Program-made: the position numbers and the translations under genes
The notes under the pieces: generated by a model
The model's database searches: none
Told to the model about the DNA's origin: nothing
The model's input: the letters and a program-made list of their open reading frames with translations, nothing else
Source: Dioscorea cayenensis subsp. rotundata
Lineage: Eukaryota; Streptophyta; Magnoliopsida; Dioscoreales; Dioscoreaceae
Reading direction: 5' to 3'
Assembly (NCBI RefSeq): GCF_009730915.1
Contig: NC_052489.1
Span: forward strand, 31,117,916-31,181,915
Length of the DNA: 64,000 nucleotides
Shown here: in pieces, positions 38,301-50,114 of the stretch
How the letters are laid out: each line of letters starts with the position of its first letter
Numbering within the stretch: the first letter of the stretch is position 1

Positions 38301-40663
38301 CTAATAAGCATGATTCAAAGAGCTGTTCGTCTCACTTGCATGCCTAGACCTTGCATTTAAGAGAGGGTGAAGCGCCTTCACTACAATGCCCATGTTTGGT
38401 CTGCAATCAGCCTCGTACTGCAGACATAAGGCAGCTATTGCAGCCATCTGTTACCAATAAAAGAAGGCAGATAGAGATAGATCATCAGAGATCTTATTCA
38501 GATTAGAAGATCTAAGCATTAAATGAGTTGAGCTGCACAAAATCACAGTTAGGTGTCAGCATTGGATTCTATTTTTCTTTTAAACTAAGTAGCTAAGCTT
38601 AAATGAAAGAGAAGCATTGTACTTTCAAGGTATAAAATTTAATCAGCCCACTTGTGCTGCATTTCTGCGCTTCATATTATGATCTAAAAATAATGTACTT
38701 CTTCGAATATTTAGGATTGTTTAAGAGCAAGTTAACTATTATTATCTGAATCTCTTCTAGGATAAGAAAATGATCACAATAAATGTGATCTCAATCTTGA
38801 ACTGAAATTGATGATATATTAGTTACAAAAGAAAGTACATGACCCCCGATCTTAGGTAAGGATTACCTTTGCAGCTGCTTTAGGAGGGTACTGTCCACCT
38901 AGCCTTGCATCAACACATTGTTTTACTTTATCTTCACAAAGTCTTGGAGTTGCCTGTTCATGTAACGAAACACATCACAATGAGCACGACACTCTGATAC
39001 TCTATTATCACTTGATAATTTAGAAGTTTGGATTAAGGACCATCACAAGACCTTGAAAACTATTTACACATAAGACATGATGGAATTGAGAGTGAGCGAA
39101 TACCCATGTCACAAGACTCTGTTGCCCTCTGGGTAAGGTATGATCCACAGGTTTACGACCAGTCAATAGCTCTAGAAGAATAACTCCATAACTATAAACA
39201 TTGCTTTTAGAGCTAAGTTGTCCTGTCATCACAAACCTGCCATTAATTGGAACAAATACTGTTTATTTGGATAATCTTAAGCAATTGTTCTTCTTTGCCA
39301 TTATAAAAATGTAAACATACTCTGGAGCATGATAACCAAAAGCTCCAAGAACACGAGTAGAGTGAAGTCGAGCTGTCATGTCGGGGGCCTGGTAGGAAAT
39401 ATCAAAGTCCGCAATCTTAGCAACATCATCATCAAATATTAGTACATTGCTTGACTTAATGTTACGATGAATAATATGTGGCTGTGCTTTCTCATGTAGG
39501 TACTCAAGTCCTTTGGCTGCCCCAATGGCAATTTTCACTCTTTGAATCCATGACAGTACAGGTCCTGGTTGTGCTCCTTTAACACCTTTTCGCCCTACAT
39601 TAGGAAAAAAAATTGCCCTGTTGTGAATACTTTGAGAGACCCAGGGATCTATGCTCAAAGACAAGTTCAAGTTCAGAGGTAATTGAATGTTAAGCATGCA
39701 TTGCCCTTCCTTGACACAAGAATAGAATAATGTACAATCATTTAAATTGGATAAGGTTAAAATGTAGGCCAATTCATACCATGAAGAATATCATGCAGTG
39801 ATCCCATGGTAGCAAATTCATAAGCAAGGGCACGGAAATTTCCATCAATGCAATAACCAAGCAGCTCCATAACATTTTCATGTTTCAACCTTGACATCAT
39901 AGACACCTAGAAATTAAAATCATTTTTAGATGACAACAAATCAAAGTAAAGGGGCACAAGAAATTTAAGTTTATTATGCAAGCACCAAACCAGCGCTAAA
40001 AATTCTTGGTCAGGTTGATTATTGGTGTCTAATTTTTTTATTGCAGTAGATTTCCCATTCTTCAAGACACCATAATATACTCTTCCGTATGATCCCTCCC
40101 CGATCAAGGTCTCGGTTCCAAAATCTTTAGTTGCTTCCTCTAGTTCATCAACAGGAATTGCAGGGATTGCAATAGGTTGAACTTTCACAATTGGAGCTCC
40201 CTCATTAGGAGCACGATCTAAAGCATGAACAGATCCATTATTCCCTGCATTATAGTTAGCAAATTTATAGCAAGATATCAGAATTAATAACCCGGCAAAA
40301 TTTTATTCCTTTTTGAGTATGATATCTTTTACCGCAAGTTTAGAACTAACCAAAAAGGAAAAAGAAAGGTGCATTGTTTGATGTACAAACTCGAAATTAA
40401 ATTCAAAATCAGTCCATCAGTATCAACTAGTTCAAATTAACAATCCATGTGGGATATCTAGCAAAAATTATTGTAAGTGTAGCCTCACTGTGACATACAG
40501 ATGCACTTCCCAGTGTACGTCTCGTAAGAATATATCATATATGATGAATGGTTTGCATTGAAAAGCAATAAACATCACCTGCCGAATGGTTTGAAGATAA
40601 ATGAACTCTAGTATCAGCCACTCTATGAAATTCATCCTCTCCACAGCAACCAAAGCAAGCCAT
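38301..40663 (-). CDS. PTI1-like receptor-like cytoplasmic kinase, atypical catalytic loop
   Basis: Seven exons in transcript order: 40579-40663, 39991-40244, 39780-39906, 39321-39594, 39104-39236, 38867-38953 and 38301-38447, giving 368 residues. The N-terminus [14 protein letters not shown] is Cys-rich, suggesting membrane attachment by acylation. The kinase domain has [11 protein letters not shown], the ATP lysine in [30 protein letters not shown] and the PTI1-family block [19 protein letters not shown]. The catalytic loop reads HRN (residues 198-200), not HRD, and DFG is DFD (218-220). So the usual catalytic aspartate is absent while the metal-binding Asp is kept. I recall such variants within the At3g17410/At1g48210 branch. 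Activity is therefore uncertain. An in-frame upstream ATG (40681) would add MVLRRT. Confidence 0.92.
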
Positions 40664-40960
40664 GGTTCTTCTCAAAACCATAATTTGTTCTCTAAAGGCA
40701 ACAAATTAAAAGACAACAATCTCTTTGTCATTTTAAAAAAAAAAAAAACAAACCACCAATCGCAGATAACAAGTTCAAATGTTCCAACTTTCAAACACCA
40801 GTTTAAACAGAGACAAAGTAAAATGGCATTCAACATCCCAGCTACTGATTCATAAACTACCCATTCCCATCAATATATATATATATGCAGGATTTTCTTT
40901 ATGATTACAGTGTTATCAGATAAATTTCTCAAAATGAGACTTTTTAAACAAACAAAGATC

Positions 40961-41031
40961 ATCATCATCATCATCATCAACAACAACAACAACAACAACA
41001 ATAATAACAACAACAAAAGCTAAAATTGGAA
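40961..41031. repeat. compound trinucleotide microsatellite (ATC)n(AAC)n
   Basis: Runs of atc are followed by runs of aac and aat/aac triplets. They lie in the probable 5'-UTR intron of the PTI1-like gene. Confidence 0.8.
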
Positions 41032-41285
41032 ACGTAAAAAACAGCAACGAGACTCTTCTTAACCTTTGCTTTCGTTGACGAGCTCGGCTCAGCACCGGAG
41101 GGAAATCCAGACAATGTGCGAGCGAGAGTTCTTGGCCTTTGTGCTCTCTTTTTCATAGAATTTAGAAAGAAATAGACTGCTTGAATGACGGTAAGCTCAC
41201 TCGCACCAAGGTCTCAGGGAAAAGTCCATGTTCATCAACCTCACTGGTCGATGTGAAGCGGTGAGCTCACCAGGCAGTAAAGCGC

Positions 41286-41350
41286 ACTCACACGCGTGTA
41301 GACTAAGGAATGCTATCGCTGACCTTTTCAACCAGTTCAGACCACGTGGC
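41286..41350 (-). promoter_or_regulatory. CGCG-box and G-box upstream of the PTI1-like gene
   Basis: The palindrome cacgcgtg (41291-41298) contains the ACGCGT core bound by calmodulin-regulated CAMTA factors. About 50 bp away ccacgtgg (41342-41349) is a G-box bound by bZIP/bHLH factors. Both lie upstream of the PTI1-like start, beyond a likely 5'-UTR intron (about 40690-41060). Stress or calcium regulation is a motif-based inference. Confidence 0.4.
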
Positions 41351-41399
41351 ATCGCTGCCCAGCTTAAGTCAGTCAACCCCTAGTGCGGTAACTAATTGT

Positions 41400-43789
41400 T
41401 CAACGTGGTCAAATGGCGAAATGATAACATTATTCCCCATAATGGGCTGATTTTTTTCGGCCCGCAATATATGAGACTTCTGGTTTGGGCTTTGGCATTA
41501 CTTTGCCAAGCCTGATGGGTTGACTTTTCATCACAATTGGTTATTAATTTTTAGCTTAGGTGCATATTTTGAATCACTGATGTTCTTCCCAACATTATGC
41601 ATTTACTTTGTATTTTGAGCTTTTTCCTTCTTTTTTTTTTTTAATCTAGAAAACTCACTATTTTTTAATTTAAGCATCATAGTTATATCTCAGTTACACT
41701 CCACCTATGGTCATAGAAGTGACCACTAGACTTCTGCAATGCAGGCTAATGCTAGATCTTGAGGAGTTGCCTCAAATCAGGTGTCTTTTAACGCTTGTCA
41801 ATCAATAGGGAAAATTAAGTATGTGTTTAAAGTGGTTGGGTAGTGAAAAGGGGTTCGGCTCCAATCCAATATACTTTCTCTCCATTATTTTCCAAAATAT
41901 GTTTAGATGTTTAATACATTATTTATGCTTTTAATGGCCATAATTTAAACTTAATTAATATTCTTCTTTCACACCGTTATTTAATCATAATATAACTCTT
42001 TCTCAATATAGAGATCAATATATGTTTAAAAAAAAACTTTATGTTTTTTTAATTAGAGCATTAATTTTTTAATATGTTTTAACTACCTTCTTTTGTGATC
42101 TTTCTTTCATTATTTGAGAAAAATAAATCATATATATAATGATCGAAATTTTGATTAAAAAAAAAAGATAAAATTAGTTGCAATTATTCTCATAAGAAAA
42201 AATAATAAAGTTTAGTTTTTAAAACGTAAAATCGGTCAACTGATAAAAAAATAATATAATTTATTTATAAAAATCATTAAAAAAATAAAATATAAATACA
42301 AATATAAAAGATTAATTATTTTTTGCATAAGAGAGTTTTTTCAATATTTAGATTGGATTTTAGAATATGAAAAGATGATATTTAACCAAGTTTGAATCTC
42401 GGTCATTGAAAGTATAAATGACACGTGTCAAATATCTAAACATGTATTGAAAAGTTGAAAAGTAATGGATGAAAGGTGTATTAGACTGGAGCCAAACCCC
42501 AGGGAAAAAGATATTGAAAGAATAGATGGTCAACTATTTCCACGGTGTTGTAGTAGAGAACATATGTCGTGAAGGATATGAGGTTACATTTTTATTTGGC
42601 AAGCTTTTTCAACAGACAAAATTTTATCATCCTGGACAAACCATTGGTCAAGCCCCTTTCCATAGAGTCCTTTTAATGAGTATCTCAACCCACCGTCATC
42701 GAAGAGGCTGTAAAAGAATTTAATATTCTAGCCCTAATTTTTTTTGGCTTATTGTTAATAATAATAATACCTTTATTTTTAATTTTTTTTAATAATAATG
42801 GATAAACCATAATTTATTTATTTTCTTCCACTTTCCATTTCCATTTCCAAATTGTGAATTTCATATTCTTCTTCTTTAAACCAAATATATATCTAGCATA
42901 TTGTAAAACCATCACTAGTGAACAATTCAATGGAAAAAAAATTATTATTTAGTGTGATAGAAGTGGTTTATCCACCTTTTCAAAAAAAAAATTTCAGTGA
43001 GATTTATCATTATTATTATTATATATATTTTTTATAACAATCTTGCAGAGTTCGTTGTCTTCAGAGTTGATACACTTTAAAATTATTTACTTTGGACATA
43101 ATTAAATAATCACCCCTTGGCAATTATGCAGTAAAACAAAAACATTTCTAATCTAATTACAAAACATCGATCTTAATTATAGAATGGATATATATATATA
43201 TATATATATATAGCTTAAACTTTTTTTAGATGTCAGCAAATATTTACAGAAAAAAAAGTGAGTTAAGACAGGGTGCGGCTTTTTAAATATCATGGAGAGA
43301 AAAAAAATATTGAAAAAAATATAATAAAAATAACGTAAGGAAGTGAAAGCCATTTGGTTGAAATAGTTAATAGTATTAAAAATAAATCTCTTATATGTGG
43401 TGTGAGAGTGATGAGGATTTGAATCATCATTGGAGGAATTAACTTATGAATGATGTAGCTCATACACTAACGCGTTATAGAGACAGATGTTTGTCATTTA
43501 AAAAAAAATAAAAATAAAAATAATAATGCAAGAGAATGAACAGGGGATGTTGGATGAGCATCTATTGTCATAAAGGGCCGTCCCTATATATATATAATTA
43601 GAATAGGGTAATAACTGTATCTTTTACATCTATTGTTAGAGTTCACAATTGTTAATGAAGAGAATTAGCCAGCTTCCCTTAATCAAGATTATTTGCCATG
43701 ACATTTTAGTGTGCCGGGTCAATGAGTGAAAAAACCAACCCCGGTCAACTAGAGGTTTTTTTTTTAAATAAAGAAATAAATAATTCAAC
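41400..43789. other. gene-free AT-rich region
   Basis: No gene is recognisable. The stretch contains a (TA)n at about 43189-43213 and two LINE-tail-like words: a minus-strand one near 42799-42820 and gtggtttatccacc followed by poly-A at 42963-42992. The rest is unremarkable AT-rich sequence. Confidence 0.45.
42961..42993 (+). mobile_element. LINE 3'-end remnant (tail only)
   Basis: The word agtggtttatccaccttttc followed by an A run is identical to the last bases of the L1 element ending at 32937. Nothing else of the element is visible. Confidence 0.4.
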
Positions 43790-44000
43790 AAGCTTTAGCT
43801 TAGTTGGTTAGAGCATTGATCATACCTTTCAAAAAAAGTGGGTTCGAGCTCTGTTGGAACTGTTATATTGACTGTTTTCCCTGACTCGGTGTAGTTCTAG
43901 AGGTGTGTCGCTGTAGTTTTTGGCGGGGTGTGTGGGGTGGGGTGGCTGGCAGGCAATTGATCATTGCTAGTCTTTCATACATGGGAGGAGCCCCAATGTT
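43788..44000 (+). mobile_element. tRNA-derived SINE-like sequence
   Basis: A polymerase III A-box-like word tagcttagttgg (43796-43807) and a B-box word ggttcgagctc (43841-43851) lie 45 bp apart in the correct order, with unrelated sequence after them. This is the promoter layout of a tRNA or tRNA-derived SINE. No cloverleaf can be drawn, so a SINE or tRNA relic is likelier than a functional tRNA gene. The end is not defined. Confidence 0.5.
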
Positions 44001-44010
44001 ACTTATATTT

Positions 44011-44098
44011 AAAACAGTGGGCGTATGATCAAATTGTATACTTTTTTTTTTTAATAATTTTTTTTAAATAAAACAGTGGGCGTATGATCAAATTGTAT
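44011..44098. repeat. direct repeat flanking T/A-rich spacer, period 59
   Basis: The word aaaacagtgggcgtatgatc and its continuation (29 bp in all) occur at 44011 and again at 44070. A T/A-rich spacer separates them. It could be a local duplication or an insertion target duplication. Confidence 0.75.
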
Positions 44099-44099
44099 T

Positions 44100-44170
44100 T
44101 TTTTTTTTTGAAAAAAGTGGATAAACTATATGCATTCAAATAAAAGCAAACCACAGAGGTGGCACCAACA
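44100..44170 (-). mobile_element. LINE 3'-tail fragment, minus strand
   Basis: On the minus strand the order is hairpin CCAC-CTCT-GTGG, about 30 bases, then agtttatccac, and a T/A-rich run ending in poly-A. This is the arrangement seen in the other L1 tails in this window. No coding part remains. Confidence 0.5.
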
Positions 44171-44783
44171 ATTGTATACTCATTTTCAAATCCATTAACT
44201 ATATTTTATTAAAACAATAATATATATATATATATATATATCATGAGAGACAAATTATAACTATATATATAATTTTTTTATTTTGCTTTGAGCAACAACA
44301 ATGGTTTAAATAAAATAAAAGAAAATTTAAAAAATAATCTTTAAAAATTGAAAAGTTCAACAAGAAAACACTTACCCTAAAAAAGAATTAACAGTATAAA
44401 GAGATACATAATTTTGGAACGGTTATTTTTTAATATTTATTTAATTTAAAATTTTATTATTATTATTATTTTACAAAATGTGAATAAGTTATGTCAGAAG
44501 TGTGCATAGATTTGGAATTATTACCTCAATACATTTATGTCCTCATTTTGAGTGAGCTTAGATTCAAATCTGTTTCCTGAGTAAGGCTACAAACACTTTA
44601 CGTATGGCATCCAGTGCTAATAGAACGAGAGATTATTGGTATAGGGTTTAATTATTATTAAAGTATTATATCAATTGTAATATATAGCCTTAAATAAGGA
44701 TGTTTGCTGTCTAGTGTCAAAAAAAAAATGTTTATATATATATCACATATGAAATTATAAATATATATGAAACATATACATGG

Positions 44784-44785
<2 letters not shown>

Positions 44786-44831
<46 letters not shown>
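44786..44831. repeat. (TA)n microsatellite
   Basis: An uninterrupted TA dinucleotide run. Confidence 0.95.
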
Positions 44832-44834
<3 letters not shown>

Positions 44835-45681
44835 TATATGCATGAAACATTGAAATTCCATTATTTTATAGAGATGTATGTGTGTGAAAATTCTTAAATT
44901 CTTTACTACTAGCACACGCTATGTTCTATTATCTATTGACGTGGAACACATGATAAATTCAATATTTAAAGTCTTTTAAGGTAAGGCATCATGTTTTATT
45001 CAATAAAACTTCTTGTATATTTATATCAACTCTATCTTTGTGGATGTAATTAGTTGACAACATTTTGAATCCACTAACTTTTTTATAAATAAATAAAGCC
45101 ACTATTGAATGTAAAGTAGGCATTAATTTTTCGTTCTTTTTTATAAAGCCTTTATTTAATAAATAAATAAATACGTCATCTAAAATATATTAATATATAT
45201 AAAAGAACATAGGGTTGCTGACTAGTGAATTGATATAATAAAAAATAGATAGGTGGAAAAAAAACAAAAAGGACATAACAGCAAACAGTGATTAGACACC
45301 TTAATTAAAAAAAAAAAAAGGAAAACTGGAAAAGAACATAAAAGGTAGATAGAGCTTTTACATTAACAGCTAAATTGGATTATTTACCAATGATAGCTCT
45401 GTGGTAATCACTCAGAGAATATATAATGAGTCACCTATTACATGGGAGCCTCTCTTTAGTGTTAGATGTGTATAAAAAGTTAAAATTATCGTTTGATTAT
45501 ATTAAATTAAAAACAATATTTATTTTATATTCTTATATTATTTTTATTTCTTTTAACCATGTTGTCTAACAAAGCAGTTAATACCTATGTTTTTATTTTA
45601 ATATATTAGGTTTATTTGGAAAACAATGCAGTGAATATGAGCGTTTCATCATTTTAATTATGTGAATATCAAAGGTGTAAC

Positions 45682-45684
<3 letters not shown>
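44832..45684. other. gene-free AT-rich region
   Basis: I see no gene, repeat or element here beyond low-complexity AT-rich sequence. Confidence 0.5.

Positions 45685-45771
<87 letters not shown>
45685..45771. repeat. long (TA)n microsatellite
   Basis: An essentially perfect run of about 85 bases of TA. It is the longest simple repeat in the window and likely to be length-polymorphic. Confidence 0.97.
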
Positions 45772-45776
<5 letters not shown>

Positions 45777-45969
45777 TACATGGGAATCTATGAGCTTTTT
45801 AGTTTAATTTAATTTAACTTTTGAGAGTTGGTATTTAATTCTTTCTTCTAACTCAAAAACTAGGGAGTTTGGTTATAACACAATAATCTCATTTTTCACT
45901 TGTTCTATATTTCTATTTAATATGATTATTGTTAAAATCAGTCACATGGTCCTTGTTTGGTTTCATATA

Positions 45970-46375
45970 GCTCCAGAGGGTGATAAAGCAAATTGGGAAG
46001 AGTGTATTCTGAAGATCAAGCATAACCTGAACTCCATAACATTTGAGAATAAAACCCTTGATGAGCGGCCATTCCACTGACCCTTTGACTAGCCACCCAT
46101 TAATCCCGACGTAGTTGTTTGAGTTTTTCTAGGCTTTTGCTCTAGCCTCTCTTGGTGTCTTTCCTTTGTTTTTTGTTTTTGTTATGGGTGCCATCTTTGC
46201 CTACCCCAGTAGATGTTTTATTCTTTCTGTGGTGTCTTTTATTTGTGTTAATTGTTTTTTACCTCTTATGATCTGTAGTCGCTCTTCTTCTGTTTGTGAT
46301 GTCTATTCACTTTGTGTTGTTGCTGCTGTTGTTTGTTCTTAATAAATTGTTATTTATTTTAAAAAAAAATAAAAA
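45970..46375 (+). mobile_element. 5'-truncated LINE: ORF2 C-terminus and 3' UTR
   Basis: A short frame APEGDKANWEECILKIKHNL (about 45972-46031), ending in TGA near 46080, aligns by eye with the last block of ORF2 in the other L1 copies. The matching block there is SAAPDGLKVKLEDSI at 61007-61051. A long T-rich 3' UTR follows and ends ttcttaataaattgttattt plus an A-rich tail. No target duplication was found. Confidence 0.55.
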
Positions 46376-46797
46376 AAAAATTGAGGTTCAATCTCATTGT
46401 TTGTTCACGTTAAAAAGAAAAAAAAAACAAAAACCGGTTGTAAGAGCCGACAAAAGAAGACGTTAGCATAAAATCAGTTTCATGATTTGGCCTTGTAAAT
46501 TATTGAAGGACGACGCAAACAAAAGACTTTTTAATAAAATATATATATTTTTTTAAAAAGGTATACTACCTATAGGTTTTTGATTTATGAGACAACTAAA
46601 ATGCTAAATTTTTTATTATATGGATGATTTTTAATTAAATAATTTATTCCACAAATTTCATAGAAAGAAAAAACAAGAACTAACACACCACGTTAAACCT
46701 GTACGAAAATCGTGTTAATAAAAAAAAAAAAAAAATTTATTATGTTGAGTTCAAAATGCATGAGATATTTCGATCGGGGTCTTGTTTTATTTATTTA

Positions 46798-46860
46798 TTT
46801 ATTGATAAAAGTGGATAAATTACAAATTTATTGAAAAAAAAATAGAAAACAATAACAGAC
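46798..46860 (-). mobile_element. LINE 3'-tail fragment, minus strand
   Basis: On the minus strand the sequence ends aaatttgtaatttatccacttttatca, a diverged version of the TTATCCAC tail of the L1 copies. Nothing else is recognisable. Confidence 0.35.
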
Positions 46861-46874
46861 AACTCAGAAAAGTG

Positions 46875-48860
46875 TCACGCCCCGAACCTGGCTCCCCAGG
46901 CCCAGTGCACTGACAAACGGCCACACACCCACCAAGCTGAGGCCCAGTAGGCATGTAAGGCCTCAAAACCTGTTCTCAACAAATCACAAAAAAGTCTAAC
47001 AGAGAGCAAAGGCTAGAAACAAGAATGGAGTTCAGCACTAAAAGAAATAACTAAGTGTCTTGCACAGTTGCTACAAATTTAATCAAATAAAAACTATGCC
47101 CACAACAACGGGACTTATTACATGCTAAGAAGATTGACGGTGGCCCAACGATCTCTGCTAAGCTATCCATCACTGACCTCTACTCCTGATCTTGAAGAAA
47201 AAAAAATAACAACAAAATTTATGAGCTTGACAGCTCAGTAAGCACCCACTAAAAATATAGGGATCACTTATCAAAATCATAATTTAATGATTTGCAAAAA
47301 CCAACCATAAGTTTAATTCACATGACATAGATGTCAAAAATTAAGCATATAGGTCTCCCAAACAACTATTGCTCAAAACAAATCACAAAATTCATATATT
47401 TACCCTCGGTGACCCGAGACAAAACAAAAGTCATATTTTTACCCTCGGTGACCCGAGCCAAAATTAACAAAGGCCGATATTCTGCACCGACGGCAAGCAG
47501 TGGGAAACTATAGTTTCTAGAACAAAATACGTGTCGACACGGTCAGTGTTTAACATCCAGTGACAGTGTTATTGCAAAGTTAGTTGGGGACTAGTTTTAT
47601 ATCAAAGTACCTTATGTTCACAAACGATGAACTAGCAAAATTCAAAACAAGCAAAGTACAAGAGTTTACAGTAACATGATCCCATTTTTTTGTCATATCA
47701 AAATAAACCAATTAATAGAATCCATACATTAACAGATAATAAAAATAATAATATTTGCTAAACAAAAATTAAATAAAATACCCAAAATCAGTAAAATAGA
47801 AAATCTGACTTAAATAAGTAACATAATTATAAATTAACTAAGTGTCTGATATAAACAAATAAATAAATAAAAGAAATTTTAGAAATCCTGGATTTAACAA
47901 AATGAATTAAAAAAAAAAAATTCAGATTTCGAATATAATATAATTTAAACAAATGAAATAAAACTCAAATGATATGATCAGGATCCTTTTACGGAAAGGT
48001 ACATAATATTTCAAAAATCTAAATAATCAACATTTAATGAATCCAGAACTCTTAGCTTAGAAACGTCTTTAATTTAAAATATTTTAAATAACTAAATGAT
48101 AAATCCGAAATTAAATACTTAAAATGATTAAATTCACAAATTTAGCTAGTGTCAAAGAACGTATAAATATAGCATAATTTATATGTGGGATACTTACCTG
48201 ATATTCGCTAAACCCACAAAAATCTAAGTTGACTCCCACTTAACTCTCCACAAAAGAACCTATAGACATAAAATCAATTCAATAACCCTAACTTTACAAA
48301 TTAACTAGGAGTCTTGGATTCTAAGTATAACACTTAATCTTATAAAGGATCAGAAAATAAATATCATTGGATACTATAAGACCTCAATCAAAACACTGCA
48401 CATCCTAACCCAAACAGTACAGTGCATCAAGAAGAAAATTAAACTGCTAAAGCATTACTAATTAACCTTTGAAGGATAATATATATTCACACAATGGCAT
48501 CCATAAATAACCAGGATAAAACATGGAGAAGTAAAGCTTGCACGAATTCATCTGAACCACTAGCGGAACTATAAAGAGCGTATTTAATAGAAATTTAAAA
48601 GAACATGAAGAACCTACAAGCGAGAGAACATCTAACATACAACACCAAACAAACACCCAACATCGCTAAACAAGACCACTACAAGGTACAGAAATCAGAT
48701 GACTGCCTAACCTTGAATTTGGAAGTCGCTTAGATCCTCGTTTGACAATCGGGACTAGGAGAACCTTTCGATTCTGCCACCACAATGCTAAAGAGACGAT
48801 AGGGAGAAGACTGCGAAGTTATCTCTTTTTATTGAGATTTAAAAAAAAATTGCGCAGGTG
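46875..48860. mobile_element. unclassified dispersed repeat beginning tgtcacgccccg (LTR-like?)
   Basis: A roughly 2-kb non-coding block starts with tgtcacgccccgaacctgg, a GC-rich opening unlike its surroundings. TGTCACGCCCC is a start seen in many plant repeats and some LTRs. The block contains two copies of a perfect hairpin word (47405 and 47444) and ends near another GC-richer stretch at 48700-48800. I could not find a second LTR, coding domains or a reliable target duplication. A solo LTR or non-autonomous element is an inference. Confidence 0.35.
47405..47457. repeat. duplicated hairpin CTCGG-TGAC-CCGAG
   Basis: The 14-bp perfect palindrome-with-loop ctcggtgacccgag occurs at 47405-47418 and 47444-47457 within a 39-bp direct repeat. 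Each copy could form a 5-bp stem. Confidence 0.8.
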
Positions 48861-49547
48861 GGAGGTTGCCTAAAATATGGGTAGAAGGTTACGAAAAGAT
48901 AAGATAAAACTTTTAAAAGAAACTAATTAAATTAAATATAAAACAAAAAAAGATAATTTTTAAAGAGAATGGGTCCACAGAAAGACTCAAAAAGAAAGAA
49001 GAACGTCTTGTTTTATTTTGCTTCACATTTTGTGGACTTGTTTTACTTTTGTTTGTCCGTCATTGGTTGTCCTAAGTTATTCTATTTTAATAATTTAAGT
49101 GGTTTATTTAAAAAAATTTTAATGCATGAGATATATTGGTGTAAAAAATTTTTTTAATTATAAGAATGAGTTTGTAACCCAATATTTGTATCTTTTAAAT
49201 GAGTGTATATGAGCCGGATGATCAATTTTCGGTAATACTAGTGTTTTGATTTATGATTTGTCCATTTTATTAATAAATTGATAATAAATAAATAAATAAA
49301 AAGTTTTATTTTTTTCTCATTGTTTTCACTTTCACCACTTATGAAATTTGTTGTTTTTTTTCCTCAATTTTATTAGTAGATAAATTACATGCAGTAAATT
49401 AAAAATAAAAAAATAAATCCAAACCTAACGTGAACTACACTTATAATAGAAAGTACAAAATACAAGAAGAGAAAAATTAATTACATAATTAATTAATTAA
49501 TGAAAATAGTTGAAATTCACTCTTCATATGAAATTTGATTATTAGGA
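48861..49547. other. gene-free AT-rich region
   Basis: No gene is recognisable. Words resembling diverged LINE tails occur near 49260 and 49378 but are too weak to annotate. Confidence 0.45.
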
Positions 49548-49801
49548 ACCATGGGTTAGCTCACTGGTAACTATCGGTGTTTGTGATTGAAAGATCTTGA
49601 ATTTGAGTCTCTCATATCACAATTCATTTTCGGGGTCCTTTGTAACAGTTTTGTATGAGAAATACCTTTCGCTTTCTCCTTCAGGGTTGCATGTCAGAGA
49701 GGGATTTATTCTTAAAAAGTCAGTTAAACCACCATAATTGGTGCATTTTCGTATTTTTGTTTTGTTGCTTATCGATTTTGAAAAAAAAATAAAAATAAAA
49801 A
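49548..49801 (+). mobile_element. tRNA-derived SINE (probable)
   Basis: An A-box-like word tagctcactgg (49557-49567) and a degenerate B-box (ttgaatttgagtc, 49597-49609) stand at tRNA-like spacing. About 190 bases of unrelated body and a terminal A-rich tail (49781-49801) follow. The 250-bp length and layout fit a plant tRNA-derived SINE. No clear target duplication was seen. Confidence 0.55.
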
Positions 49802-50114
49802 TTATTAAATAAATAATTAAAATGTAATGTGTCCTAACCTATCAATCGCTATGAAAAAAGATTCATAAAGTTGGTATAATGGGAAAAAGAAAAAAAGAAG
49901 GAATAAAATTTACTTTGATAGATTAAAGAAAAGAAAAAGACAGCACTTTCGTCACTGTTGTGTTGCACTCCGGATATTCATTTTACCTCTTTAAATACAG
50001 ATTACATAGATTGCCAAAGTGTATCATTATTGAGATTCCTGGTCCTGACCTGAGATTAGTGCAGAGTTCTCGATCGCTTGCACTTGCCCTGGTTCAGTCT
50101 CTGATACGGCCACC

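Noticed and set aside
40961-41031. CRISPR-like or other ordered repeat array
   Set aside because: It is a plain trinucleotide microsatellite with no spacers.
42526-42723. 65-codon plus-strand frame in the gene desert
   Set aside because: No homology recognised and flanked by AT-rich noise; not supportable as a gene.
43796-43870. Functional tRNA gene
   Set aside because: A and B boxes are present but no acceptor, D, anticodon and T stems can be paired; SINE or tRNA relic preferred.
47331-47513. 60-codon frame over the hairpin repeat
   Set aside because: Contains the same peptide twice because of the DNA repeat (PSVTRDK/PSVTRAK); not a convincing protein.
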